A stretch of DNA of 64,000 nucleotides, from contig JBBPII010000005.1 in the NCBI GenBank assembly GCA_038040385.1, positions 62,001-126,000 on the forward strand, read 5' to 3'. Source of the stretch: Gilichinskyi gelida. Lineage in GTDB: Bacteria > Acidobacteriota > Thermoanaerobaculia > Gp7-AA8. Below, in pieces: positions 17,456 through 24,701 of this stretch. Below the pieces are notes generated by a model. The model saw only the letters and a list, made by a program, of their open reading frames with translations, made no database searches and was not told the DNA's origin. How positions within the stretch are numbered: the stretch's first letter is position 1; each line of letters starts with the position of its first letter. Both the position numbers and the translations under genes were made by a program.

Positions 17456-17643
17456 GGAATCGTACGAAGCGCCATTCGCCGCGCCCCGGGCGCAGTCGCG
17501 CGATCGAAGCGGCTCAAATCGATCGCGTAGCGGGACTCAACCACCTGAGGCTTGCTCGCGAATGCGCGGAGCTCGATCGCGCCGAAGAACAGGCATTGGC
17601 TGACGAAGGCTTTGCAGGAGAAGGCGGACTACTCGATTACTGA
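17452..17643 (+). CDS. Small RHH-antitoxin-like ORF, probably a remnant
   Basis: A 63-residue reading frame starting in the ATGA that ends the amine oxidase. Its segment RSRAIEAAQ followed by an acidic helical tail ending EGGLLDY resembles the C-terminal two thirds of ribbon-helix-helix antitoxins, where SRSxAIExA is the second helix. The beta-strand that contacts DNA is absent, and no toxin gene follows. It could be a decayed antitoxin at the left edge of the restriction island or a chance ORF. Confidence 0.35.
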   Translation: MRNRTKRHSPRPGRSRAIEAAQIDRVAGLNHLRLARECAELDRAEEQALADEGFAGEGGLLDY

Positions 17644-17682
17644 GCTGGAAGACGTGAGAATGTCGCACCGCCTTAATACTCG

Positions 17683-17841
17683 ATGAAGGTCTTCATAGCT
17701 AACTTCGGCCGCGAGAATCATCTCTGGAGTGCGTGTTTAACCCGGTCGACCGTGGCAACTCTCGAAGGTAAACAGGTTCGGCCGCTCCGTCTCGCAGGTA
17801 ATCGTGAAGAGTACGTTCAGTTGTCCGTCGCCGCTAGATAA
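17683..17841 (+). pseudogene. Truncated N-terminal remnant of an unknown island gene
   Basis: A 52-residue frame beginning MKVFIANFGRENHLW and stopping at TAA. From memory, the opening ANFGRExxxWxxCL resembles the first residues of a longer (several hundred residue) uncharacterised protein family found near restriction systems, so this may be a broken copy. The remainder of such a protein is not visible in any frame. The sequence is AT-richer than the neighbouring genes. Confidence in the family link is low. Confidence 0.3.
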
Positions 17842-17878
17842 GGACGTCGCCGCCGAAGAAGAAGCGACGCGCAGGACG

Positions 17879-18730
17879 CTAGAACATATTGTTGAACAGC
17901 GTCTCCCAGAAGTCCTCATCATCGTCCACATTGAAAGATTTCCGGAGCGACGCCGCGATCTTCAAGCGGTTCGAAACTAGGTGCTCGTGGAAGGTCGTGT
18001 CTTTGTGTTCATCGGCGAACACCTTCTGCGCCTTGCGAATGGCCTTGAAGACATGCTTGTGAACGTCGCGGACGCCCGACACGTACTCCCAGAAGTCGCG
18101 ACCGACGAGGTAGTCGAACCACTCAGGGTGTCCCATCCGTGACGCGACAAGTTCTGGTTTGTTGTTCAGGTTCGAGTACCGGCCGTACGTGATGCCGATG
18201 AAGATGTTTGCTCCCGTCGCCTCATGAATGCGCGGAAACTTGTCAATCATTGCGTTCGCATGGTCTTGGTTCATCGTCCACGGACCAGACTTCACGCTGA
18301 ACAGGTGGCGCTTGCCTTCGATGACCATATTGCAGTCGACCGGAGTCCAGAGTTCGCTTGAAGCCGCGCCACCCCGAACACGAGAAGACCGTTCCGTCGT
18401 CTTCTCGTCCGGGATGCAACTCCCAAAGAGAGGAAGGATTCTGTCTTCGGCGAATTTGCCGAAAGCGGTGTCGTCGCCATGAAACGCTTTCGCGAGCTGA
18501 AGTCGTTCGGCGACTTCGAACGGACTAAAAATGTTGTAGACCGGGGCCGTGATTAGAAGCAGGAAAGGGTTGAAGTTCGTCTTCGAAATGTCGTCAAAGT
18601 CCTGGGTCAGACTCTCGAAGCGCCGGTCGAGAAGGTCTTTCGTCTCCGACACGATCTCGTTAAAGATGGCTGCCGGGAGTTTGGTTGCTAGTTCGTTCCG
18701 CTTGAATCGCGGTGTTCTGTCTGCCGGCAC
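17879..18730 (-). CDS. Type II restriction endonuclease, EcoO109I/PmeII-like
   Basis: This 283-residue protein lies 4 bases downstream of a C5-cytosine methyltransferase on the same strand. It shows a PD-(D/E)XK-like core: D132 (TPVDCNMVI), then FSVKSGPWTMNQ with K147. The acidic residue expected two before the lysine is Ser145. The KSGPxTxNQ pattern and length match EcoO109I/PmeII-type enzymes as recalled. It would cut unmodified DNA at the site protected by its methylase partner. The recognition sequence cannot be read from the window. Base composition is AT-richer than the chromosomal neighbours. Confidence 0.75.
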   Translation of the reverse strand: MPADRTPRFKRNELATKLPAAIFNEIVSETKDLLDRRFESLTQDFDDISKTNFNPFLLLITAPVYNIFSPFEVAERLQLAKAFHGDDTAFGKFAEDRILPLFGSCIPDEKTTERSSRVRGGAASSELWTPVDCNMVIEGKRHLFSVKSGPWTMNQDHANAMIDKFPRIHEATGANIFIGITYGRYSNLNNKPELVASRMGHPEWFDYLVGRDFWEYVSGVRDVHKHVFKAIRKAQKVFADEHKDTTFHEHLVSNRLKIAASLRKSFNVDDDEDFWETLFNNMF

Positions 18731-18734
18731 GATC

Positions 18735-20150
18735 CTAGAGTGGCGTTGCGGTCAAGTCCGAAAACAGCGGGACCGACGATGGCCGGGATCGCGAGCGTTT
18801 CACGCCCGCGAGCGAGCGAATTCGGACCGACGGATCCATCGCGTTTGCGTAACGGGGGAGGTTGTCATCGAGGACATCGTCAGACCAGACAAACACGGTG
18901 CCGCGCTTAAACCACTGCCGCGTGCGGACGTGGGAGTGAAGGTAAACGATGCGCGTGGCCGCCTGTTCGATAGGTTGGGCCGTAACGTGTGACTCGGCAG
19001 CGATTCTGACCTCTTTCGCGAGACAGTGACCGGCCACGAATCCGAGCGTCACGGGGACCGCATTACCGACCTGGGCGTATTGTTCTTGCGGCGTACCGTA
19101 AAACTCCCAGTCCTTCGGGAACTCCTGTATTAGCGCACATTCGCGCAGGGTGAGCGCGCGTACTTCGTCTGGATGGCAAAGGGCGGTGCTCGCGTGGTTG
19201 GGCATCGTCAGGATCGTCGGGGCCGGTAGACTATGGCTAAGCCTGCGCCACCATCCCGACCGCCCACCCTTTGCATGCCACGCGCGCCCCATCGATTCCT
19301 TTTGGAGTTTGGGAGGAAGGCTGCGCCAGTTACCACCCGGTGGGATCATCGAAAGGAATTGCCTTTTCCTCGGACTAAAATCGAGGATGGCCGAATCGTC
19401 GCACTCTATCCCCCTGATCGCATCGCCAAGCGTGCTGTAAGGCGCAAGGCCATCGCCGGTGCCATGCGTCGGCATCGGGAAGTCAACGACCCTACCGAAG
19501 CGGTTTCCGATGAAAAGGACTCGCTCCCTTAGCTGGGGTGCGCCGTAGTTGACGGCATTGACCTCGAAGATATCGAGGCGATACGGCGCACCCGGTATCG
19601 AACGCAGATCGTCGGCGAAAAGTCGGACGACCGAGCCGGGTTGCTCCTGGGGTTTGAGCGGGACGCCGCCGTTGGTTGGACGGTCCGCGATCGGCCGATG
19701 GTTGATCGCCGCCGAAAGCAACCCTCGCACGTTTTCCATCAAAAAAAACTTCGGCTGAAACGCGACCACAAACCGGAGGAAATGCCAGATCAACGTCCCT
19801 CGCGGATCTTGCACGGTACGGCGTCGGCCCGTGGTGCTATAGCTCTGGCAGGGCGGCCCCCCGACCAGGAGGTCTAGGTCTCCCGGCGCGAGGTTGAGGT
19901 CTCGCATGACCTGGTATGGGTCGAGCTCGCGGATGTCCGTTTCATACACGCGCAAGTCGCGCCGCTTGGTCCGTCCCGCGTCGCGGTTGGTCCGGATGGT
20001 TTCGCAGAATGAGTGCTGTGACTCGACGGCGGCTAGGGTCTCAAACTCGTCAGTTTTCTCGAGCCCGATATCAAGGCCCATTGCGCCGGAGAACAGCGAG
20101 ACGACTTTGAGCGGTTGCGCCTTCGACCTACTGCCTGCTCGTCGGCTCAC
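18735..20150 (-). CDS. C5-cytosine DNA methyltransferase
   Basis: Conserved motifs of m5C methyltransferases are clear: motif I LFSGAMG (19-25), motif IV GGPPCQS with catalytic Cys101, motif VI MENVRG (138-143), an LRERVLFIG motif VIII-like box and a C-terminal VGNAVP motif X. The proposed start is GTG at 20150, preceded by AGGAG. An ATG at 20222 would add 24 residues. It protects DNA from the adjacent restriction enzyme. The divergent vsr gene supports cytosine-5 methylation, since Vsr repairs T:G mismatches from deaminated m5C. The start choice is uncertain. Confidence 0.92.
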   Translation of the reverse strand: MSRRAGSRSKAQPLKVVSLFSGAMGLDIGLEKTDEFETLAAVESQHSFCETIRTNRDAGRTKRRDLRVYETDIRELDPYQVMRDLNLAPGDLDLLVGGPPCQSYSTTGRRRTVQDPRGTLIWHFLRFVVAFQPKFFLMENVRGLLSAAINHRPIADRPTNGGVPLKPQEQPGSVVRLFADDLRSIPGAPYRLDIFEVNAVNYGAPQLRERVLFIGNRFGRVVDFPMPTHGTGDGLAPYSTLGDAIRGIECDDSAILDFSPRKRQFLSMIPPGGNWRSLPPKLQKESMGRAWHAKGGRSGWWRRLSHSLPAPTILTMPNHASTALCHPDEVRALTLRECALIQEFPKDWEFYGTPQEQYAQVGNAVPVTLGFVAGHCLAKEVRIAAESHVTAQPIEQAATRIVYLHSHVRTRQWFKRGTVFVWSDDVLDDNLPRYANAMDPSVRIRSLAGVKRSRSRPSSVPLFSDLTATPL

Positions 20151-20197
20151 GGTCCAGAAAGTTACTCCTAAAATGTCGCCGCGTAAACATGTTGTTT

Positions 20198-20225
20198 TTG
20201 CTGCACGATAATCAGTATGCATAAT
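20198..20225 (+). promoter_or_regulatory. Candidate promoter for vsr
   Basis: TTGCTG at 20198-20203 and CATAAT at 20220-20225 are separated by 16 bases, a weak sigma-70-like pair in the AT-rich divergent gap between the methyltransferase and vsr. AACATGTT at about 20187-20194 is palindromic and could be an operator. Confidence 0.3.
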
Positions 20226-20259
20226 AAACTCCCTTTCCCGCTATCTTGGCTGACGAAAT

Positions 20260-20766
20260 TTGCGGCACATCGGAATCATCTTTGCTCTCGCCCCTGTTCG
20301 GGCGAGGAGCGTGGAGAAGTCACTTCGCGAGACACTCCCCCTGGGGGAGTTCGTTGGCGTTACTCCAGCGCGGTCACGCCTCATGAGGGCCGTCCGAGGT
20401 CGAGGCAACCTTACGACCGAACAACGTCTCCGCTTCGCGCTGGTGCGCGCTGGCGTGTCGGGCTGGTCGCTCCACCCAAAGGGACTGCCCGGCAATCCGG
20501 ACTTCGTCTTCGCCGCGCAAATGCTGGCCGTGTTCGTCGATGGGTGTTTTTGGCATGGCTGTCCCTCGTGCGGACATGTACCAAGCACGAACAAGTCGTT
20601 CTGGTCGGAAAAGCTCACTCGAAATCGAGACCGTGACACCCGAAACGCTACCCTCTTGCGCGGTCTTGGGTTTACGGTGATGCGTTTCTGGGAGCACGAA
20701 CTTCGAGACAACTTGGGGCGCTGTGTCAACAACCTACGCCATGGCGTCGAGTCCGGACGCGCATGA
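20260..20766 (+). CDS. vsr: Vsr very-short-patch-repair endonuclease
   Basis: A 168-residue frame. Residues 35 onward fit Vsr: TPARSRLMRAVRGRG, catalytic Asp81 in GNPDFVF, the zinc/active-site stretch VFVDGCFWHGCPSCG (Cys96, His99, Cys101) and a C-terminal FWEHEL. Vsr nicks 5' to T in T:G mismatches left by deamination of 5-methylcytosine, so it partners the divergent C5-methyltransferase. The first 34 residues are not family-like, so translation may start later, near residue 33. The gene is divergent from the methylase. Confidence 0.88.
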   Translation: MRHIGIIFALAPVRARSVEKSLRETLPLGEFVGVTPARSRLMRAVRGRGNLTTEQRLRFALVRAGVSGWSLHPKGLPGNPDFVFAAQMLAVFVDGCFWHGCPSCGHVPSTNKSFWSEKLTRNRDRDTRNATLLRGLGFTVMRFWEHELRDNLGRCVNNLRHGVESGRA

Positions 20767-21176
20767 GTCATCGCGCCGTTCTCCCGTGGCGAACCGCACT
20801 CCGCGCAAGCTGTATCGAGCCATCGCGTGTAGGCCCGCCTGGCGTGCGCTGTCTTCGGTGCGGTACGGCGCGGCGTCTGGTGATGGATGTCGATGTCGCA
20901 GGCATTGGCTCACGATGATATGTGGTGAGCGCCCGGTCTACTTGGCGCAGAAAACAGAGCACAGCGGGAAGACGTTCCGCCTCTGAACGAACAGGCGCAA
21001 CTCCCCTCGGATCATCCGAGAGTCCACAGCGAGGAGACCGCCGCCTCAAAAAATTGAGCATCGCCGGATCTGTTGGCGCGCGCCACGTCAGACTTTATTC
21101 GTGGGTTTGGAAAAGGGATGATTTCGAAGATCGGTGTCTGAGGAAGGACGCCGTGCTCAACTCGTCGCCTCAGCCA
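20767..21176. other. Gene-poor stretch after vsr
   Basis: About 410 bases without a supportable gene. Short frames exist on both strands (for example 20768-21061 minus and 20723-20986 plus), but none resembles a known family or has a convincing ribosome site. No tRNA or direct-repeat attachment site was recognised. It probably represents the decayed right edge of the restriction island. Confidence 0.5.
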
Positions 21177-21554
21177 TCACGCCACCTTGAGCAGCCGCCG
21201 CAACTTCTCGATCAGGTCCCCGGTCTGGAACGGCTTGACCAAGTACTCCTCGGCGCCGAGGGCTTCGGCGCGGCGGCGGTCCTCGTCGGTCGACTCGGTG
21301 GAGATGACCATGATGGGGATCGACTTGTAGACGGGGTGGTTCTTCAGGAAGCTGACCAGCTCGAGACCGTTGATGTCCGGCATGTTGATGTCGGTGAGGA
21401 TGGCGTCGAACTTGTGATGCGGGAGGGTCTTGAGGGCCTCGAAGCCGCTGGCCGCCTCGACGATCTCCAGGTCATAGGCTTCGCTGCCCGACTCGAGGAT
21501 GGTCGTCAGGTACGCCCGCATGGACGAGGAGTCTTCGACGACGAGGATTTTCAT
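21177..21554 (-). CDS. CheY-type response regulator
   Basis: A 125-residue lone receiver: E7/D8, phospho-site D55 in LTDINMPD, S85/T86 and K107 in LVKPF. It is about as long as CheY and closely resembles the copy at 3646-4029 (shared LTDINMP). It lies 4 bases downstream of the PATAN/pseudo-receiver gene, with which it is probably co-transcribed. It may belong to the same chemosensory network, now separated from cheA by the restriction island. Confidence 0.9.
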   Translation of the reverse strand: MKILVVEDSSSMRAYLTTILESGSEAYDLEIVEAASGFEALKTLPHHKFDAILTDINMPDINGLELVSFLKNHPVYKSIPIMVISTESTDEDRRRAEALGAEEYLVKPFQTGDLIEKLRRLLKVA

Positions 21555-21558
21555 TGCG

Positions 21559-23340
21559 TCAGGGCCGCGCCTTCTCCGCCGAGAGCACCGCGTTGCCGAA
21601 TGCGTATCCGGCCTGGGAGAGGAAAATCTCGAGTCCCGTCATGCCGTCGATCGGCGCGTGATGCTCGGCGTTGTCGCCGTAGAGGATACCAATGGCGCGG
21701 TTGACGTGCATGATTGGAAGCGCCACTACCTCGGTCGGTAGCAATCCTCCCAATCGATCGATCATCGTCTCGTTCGCCGGCGTGCGCCGCATCTTCCCGC
21801 GGTGCGCCTGCCCCGACGCCGCCACGTCGCTCAGCAGCGACGCCTCCCCGCGCGGCAGCCGCAGCGCCTTCACCCGCGCGTTCATCTCCTCCCCGCCGCC
21901 GGTCGCGCCGAAACCGCCCACACCGGCGAAATCGCTGTCGCTGACCACGAACAGCGCGCCGCGGTCGAGGTACTCGGCCGAGAGGCGGAGGATCGTCTCC
22001 GACACCTCGCCGATGTCGTTCGGGTTCGACAACTCGTTGATCAGTTGCTTCAGCACGCCGAAACTGCGCTCGACGTTCTCCGTCTCCGCCGCCTCATAGA
22101 ACTTCTTCCCCGCATCGGCGCCGAGGCCGCCGCTCGAGTGCTCCCACTGCTTGAAGGCCCGCTCGGCGAAGAGCACCAGCTCGTCGGCGAAGAGACTCAG
22201 CTCTTCCTCCGCCAGCCCCGGCTGCAACCGCGCCGGCGACGGTTTGGTGAGGTACAGATCGGCGCCGCGCCGCAGCAGATCGTGGCGGCGGCGCAGGTCG
22301 GCCTCGTCGTCGATCATCACCACCGGCAGCCGCGGGTTCTTCCGCTTGAGCTGTTGCAGCAGGTTCACGGAGTTGTCGACGATCTCCAGGTAGGTGACGA
22401 AGAAACTGTTGGCGCGGAACAGGTCGCCGATGGCCACGCGGACGTCGTCGAGCGACCCGAATTGCGCGATCTTCACGCCGGCCTTGCCGAAGGCGCGGCG
22501 GGCGGCGACGCGGATGAGCGGGTTGCGCTCGAACAGCACGACGTTGCGGAACGTCGCCTCGGGACTCTCGACTTCGAACAGCCCTCCGGCGACTTTGAAC
22601 TGCCCGCTGATGGCCTGCTTGTCGCGGGGCGGCTGGGGGCGCGGGACGGGCGGCGGGGGCGGTGGCTCGTCGTCGGGGATCGGCGCGAAGGCCGGCTCCG
22701 GCGTCGGAAACGGGACGACGTTGTCCTCTGGAGCCGCGGCGGCCTTCAGGCCGAGGTTGAGCGACGGCGTCGGTGGCGGCTCGGTGGGAGCGGAGCCGCG
22801 CAGCAGCGCCTTCCCCGCCTTGAGCGACTCCTCGAGCCCGCGCAGCGGCTTGAGCTTCTCGCCGTCGGTGGTGCCGATCAGCTTCTGGGGCGACAGCCCC
22901 CCTTCCTTGAACAGCGCCTCGGGGTCGTACTCGACGTCGACGTCGGTCACCCGCTCGCTGAGGATGAAGTTGAACTCCCCTTCCCGGCTGGTCAGCAGCG
23001 GGGTGACCACGTTGAGGACGCGGTTGCGGATGGCGTCCGCCAGATCCTCCGCGGCGATGACGTTGAGATCGAGGGCTGCGGTGCCGAACGGAATGCCGCT
23101 CTCCTCCATCTGCCGCAGCGTCGCCGCGGCCGCCGGCGGGATGGCCATCGACTTCTCCAGCCAGGCGACCAGATCGGGGTGGTCGGGCGACGAGGCGTTG
23201 ACGATCAACCCGTGGCGAAAGAGCACGGTGTGGCGGCCGCGATCGTCGACGATCTCCAGAACGCCGGTGCGGCGGCTGAGATAAACGATCTGGATGATGT
23301 CGGTGAGGCTGAGGTCCTCGAGGCGCCCGAGGAGACTCAT
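21559..23340 (-). CDS. PATAN (DUF4388)/pseudo-receiver/GAF-like protein
   Basis: This 593-residue protein starts with a PATAN/DUF4388 module (1-150: LEDLSLTDIIQIVYLSRRTGVLEI), then a proline-rich linker (185-250). A receiver-like domain follows (265-375: NVVLFERNPL to GADLYLTKPSP), then a GAF-like C-terminus (420-590). In the receiver the phospho-acceptor Asp is replaced (FFVTYLEIVDN), although the Lys-Pro pair remains. PATAN proteins are thought to transduce signals from receivers. The gene pairs with the downstream cheY. No enzymatic motif is seen. Confidence 0.78.
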   Translation of the reverse strand: MSLLGRLEDLSLTDIIQIVYLSRRTGVLEIVDDRGRHTVLFRHGLIVNASSPDHPDLVAWLEKSMAIPPAAAATLRQMEESGIPFGTAALDLNVIAAEDLADAIRNRVLNVVTPLLTSREGEFNFILSERVTDVDVEYDPEALFKEGGLSPQKLIGTTDGEKLKPLRGLEESLKAGKALLRGSAPTEPPPTPSLNLGLKAAAAPEDNVVPFPTPEPAFAPIPDDEPPPPPPVPRPQPPRDKQAISGQFKVAGGLFEVESPEATFRNVVLFERNPLIRVAARRAFGKAGVKIAQFGSLDDVRVAIGDLFRANSFFVTYLEIVDNSVNLLQQLKRKNPRLPVVMIDDEADLRRRHDLLRRGADLYLTKPSPARLQPGLAEEELSLFADELVLFAERAFKQWEHSSGGLGADAGKKFYEAAETENVERSFGVLKQLINELSNPNDIGEVSETILRLSAEYLDRGALFVVSDSDFAGVGGFGATGGGEEMNARVKALRLPRGEASLLSDVAASGQAHRGKMRRTPANETMIDRLGGLLPTEVVALPIMHVNRAIGILYGDNAEHHAPIDGMTGLEIFLSQAGYAFGNAVLSAEKARP

Positions 23341-23351
23341 ACGCGCACCCT

Positions 23352-23420
23352 GTTCGCCGTTGGCCGTTGGCCGTTGGCCGAAAACGCCTCACGGCCAACG
23401 GCCAACGGCAAACGGCGAAC
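23352..23420. repeat. GTTGGCC-type hairpin repeat, copy 2
   Basis: GTTCGCCGTTGGCCGTTGGC repeats on the left and CGGCCAACGGCCAACGGC, then AAACGGCGAAC, on the right form a long hairpin. The same design occurs at 313-374. It fills the gap between nusB and the PATAN gene. Confidence 0.85.
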
Positions 23421-23428
23421 CATCTCGC

Positions 23429-23842
23429 TCACGAGGCCAGATTGTAGCGTTTCAGAATGCCATCCAAGATCCCGTTGATGAATTGCGACGACTTCTGCGT
23501 GCCGAATTTCTTGGCGATCTCGATGGCCTCGTCGATGATCACCAGCTTCGGCGTGTCGTTCTCGTGCATGAATTCGTAGACCGACATGCGGATGATGTTG
23601 CGGTCCACGACCGCCATGCGCGTGAGGCGCCAGTTGTCGGCTTGGGCGGTGATCATCTCGTCGATCTGGCCCAGGTGGTCGAGCGTGCCGCGGAAGATGC
23701 GGGTGGCGAACTCGCGGGTGTTCGGCTTCGACTTCTGGAGATCTTCGAACGTGTCGACGATGGCGTCGGGCGAATTGCCGGAGAGATCGTGCTGATAGAG
23801 CATCTGCAGCGCCAGCTCGCGCGCTTTTCGTCTGGCACCCAT
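23429..23842 (-). CDS. nusB: Transcription antitermination factor NusB
   Basis: The start MGARRKARELALQMLYQHD gives 137 residues, the normal NusB length. The all-helical NusB fold is recognisable through the N-terminal RKARELALQMLYQ and the C-terminal PKLVIIDEAIEIAKKFG...FINGILD. With NusE it binds boxA RNA to promote rRNA antitermination. It lies 2 bases downstream of ribH on the same strand, a common pairing. Longer readings upstream in this frame overlap ribH and are spurious. Confidence 0.93.
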   Translation of the reverse strand: MGARRKARELALQMLYQHDLSGNSPDAIVDTFEDLQKSKPNTREFATRIFRGTLDHLGQIDEMITAQADNWRLTRMAVVDRNIIRMSVYEFMHENDTPKLVIIDEAIEIAKKFGTQKSSQFINGILDGILKRYNLAS

Positions 23843-23844
23843 CG

Positions 23845-24324
23845 TCAATGCTCCTCGGTGCGAAGTGCGCGCCACAAGTTTGCCATCTCGATGGCCGCCA
23901 GCGCCGCCTCCCACCCCTTGTTGCCGCTCCCCGGTGAGGAGCGCTCCGCCGCCTGCTCCGCGGTGTTGCAGGTGATCACGCCGAAGGCGACGGGAAACTG
24001 CGCGTCGACCGCCACGCGCGAAAGCTCGTTGGTGACCTGTGCGGAGATGAAATCGAAGTGCGGCGTCTCGCCGCGGAGAAGGCATCCGAGGGCCACGATG
24101 GCGTCGGCGCCGCCGCCGGCGATGACCTTGCGCGCCACGGCGGGGATCTCGAACGCGCCGGGAACGCGAATGACCGCCACGTCGTCCCCCTTCGCCCCGT
24201 GACGCGCCAGGCAGTCGAGCGCCCCGCGCAGCAAGCCGTCGACGAATTCTTCGTTGAAGCGGCTGGCGATCACGCCGAAGCGGAGGCCTTCGGCGTTGTG
24301 GTCACCTTCGAAAGAGCGGGGCAT
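23845..24324 (-). CDS. ribH: 6,7-dimethyl-8-ribityllumazine synthase
   Basis: This 159-residue protein has RFGVIASRFN near the N-terminus, VPGAFEIP, the phosphate-binding and catalytic RGETPHFD (His conserved), PVAFGVITCNTAEQA and GNKGWEAA. It condenses 5-amino-6-ribitylaminouracil with dihydroxybutanone phosphate in the penultimate step of riboflavin synthesis. It is translationally adjacent to nusB. Length and motifs are complete. Confidence 0.95.
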   Translation of the reverse strand: MPRSFEGDHNAEGLRFGVIASRFNEEFVDGLLRGALDCLARHGAKGDDVAVIRVPGAFEIPAVARKVIAGGGADAIVALGCLLRGETPHFDFISAQVTNELSRVAVDAQFPVAFGVITCNTAEQAAERSSPGSGNKGWEAALAAIEMANLWRALRTEEH

Positions 24325-24360
24325 CGCGGAGGCGGATTATAGGCGGCGTATCATCTCGGC

Positions 24361-24564
24361 ATGAAACTGAAGATCGTCTTGGAACCGAGTGACGAGGGAG
24401 GCTACACCGCGTACGTTCCCGCGCTCCCGGGCTGCATCAGCGAAGGAGACGATCGCGACGAGGCGATGAAAAACATCCGCGAGGCGATCGAGCTCTACCT
24501 CGAGCCCGTCGATCAGGACTTCGGTGCGACGGAAGGGGCGGAGATCGAGGAAGTAGTTGTTTGA
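24361..24564 (+). CDS. hicB: HicB-family antitoxin
   Basis: This 67-residue protein has the typical HicB partial RNase-H fold: KIVLEPSDEGGYTAYVPALPGC, then a helix EAMKNIREAIELYLE. There is no C-terminal DNA-binding domain, as in many short HicB proteins. It would neutralise a HicA mRNA interferase. The only trace of HicA is the truncated frame immediately downstream, so the antitoxin may be orphaned. It is divergent from ribH. Confidence 0.85.
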   Translation: MKLKIVLEPSDEGGYTAYVPALPGCISEGDDRDEAMKNIREAIELYLEPVDQDFGATEGAEIEEVVV

Positions 24565-24691
24565 CGAAGGTTCCTTCGCTCATCAGAAGATCACCGTACC
24601 TGCGCATAAGCCAGTCAAGCGATCGACCCTCGCAAAAATCTTGAAAGACGCCGAGATCGACGTCGCCGCTTTTATTGCGCTGATCCGATAG
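24557..24691 (+). pseudogene. Truncated HicA toxin remnant
   Basis: Directly after and overlapping hicB, the frame reads KITVPAHKPVKRSTLAKILK followed by DAEIDVAAFIALIR and a TAG. This is the C-terminal half of a HicA/YcfA-like mRNA interferase. The N-terminal helix and the GSH catalytic motif are missing; the corresponding place reads GSFAHQK. The only start would be a TTG at 24557 giving 44 residues. It is most likely a deletion remnant. Confidence 0.7.
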
Positions 24692-24701
24692 GCAACGCTC
24701 G

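Noticed and set aside
20150..20260. Controller (C) protein gene or C-box for the restriction system
   Set aside because: No small HTH ORF is present and no clear pair of C-box repeats could be identified.
20768..21061. 97-codon minus-strand ORF after vsr
   Set aside because: No motif, no ribosome site, Arg-rich; treated as non-coding island edge.
17644..21176. tRNA gene or attachment-site repeats marking the island
   Set aside because: No cloverleaf-like sequence or flanking direct repeats were recognised by eye.
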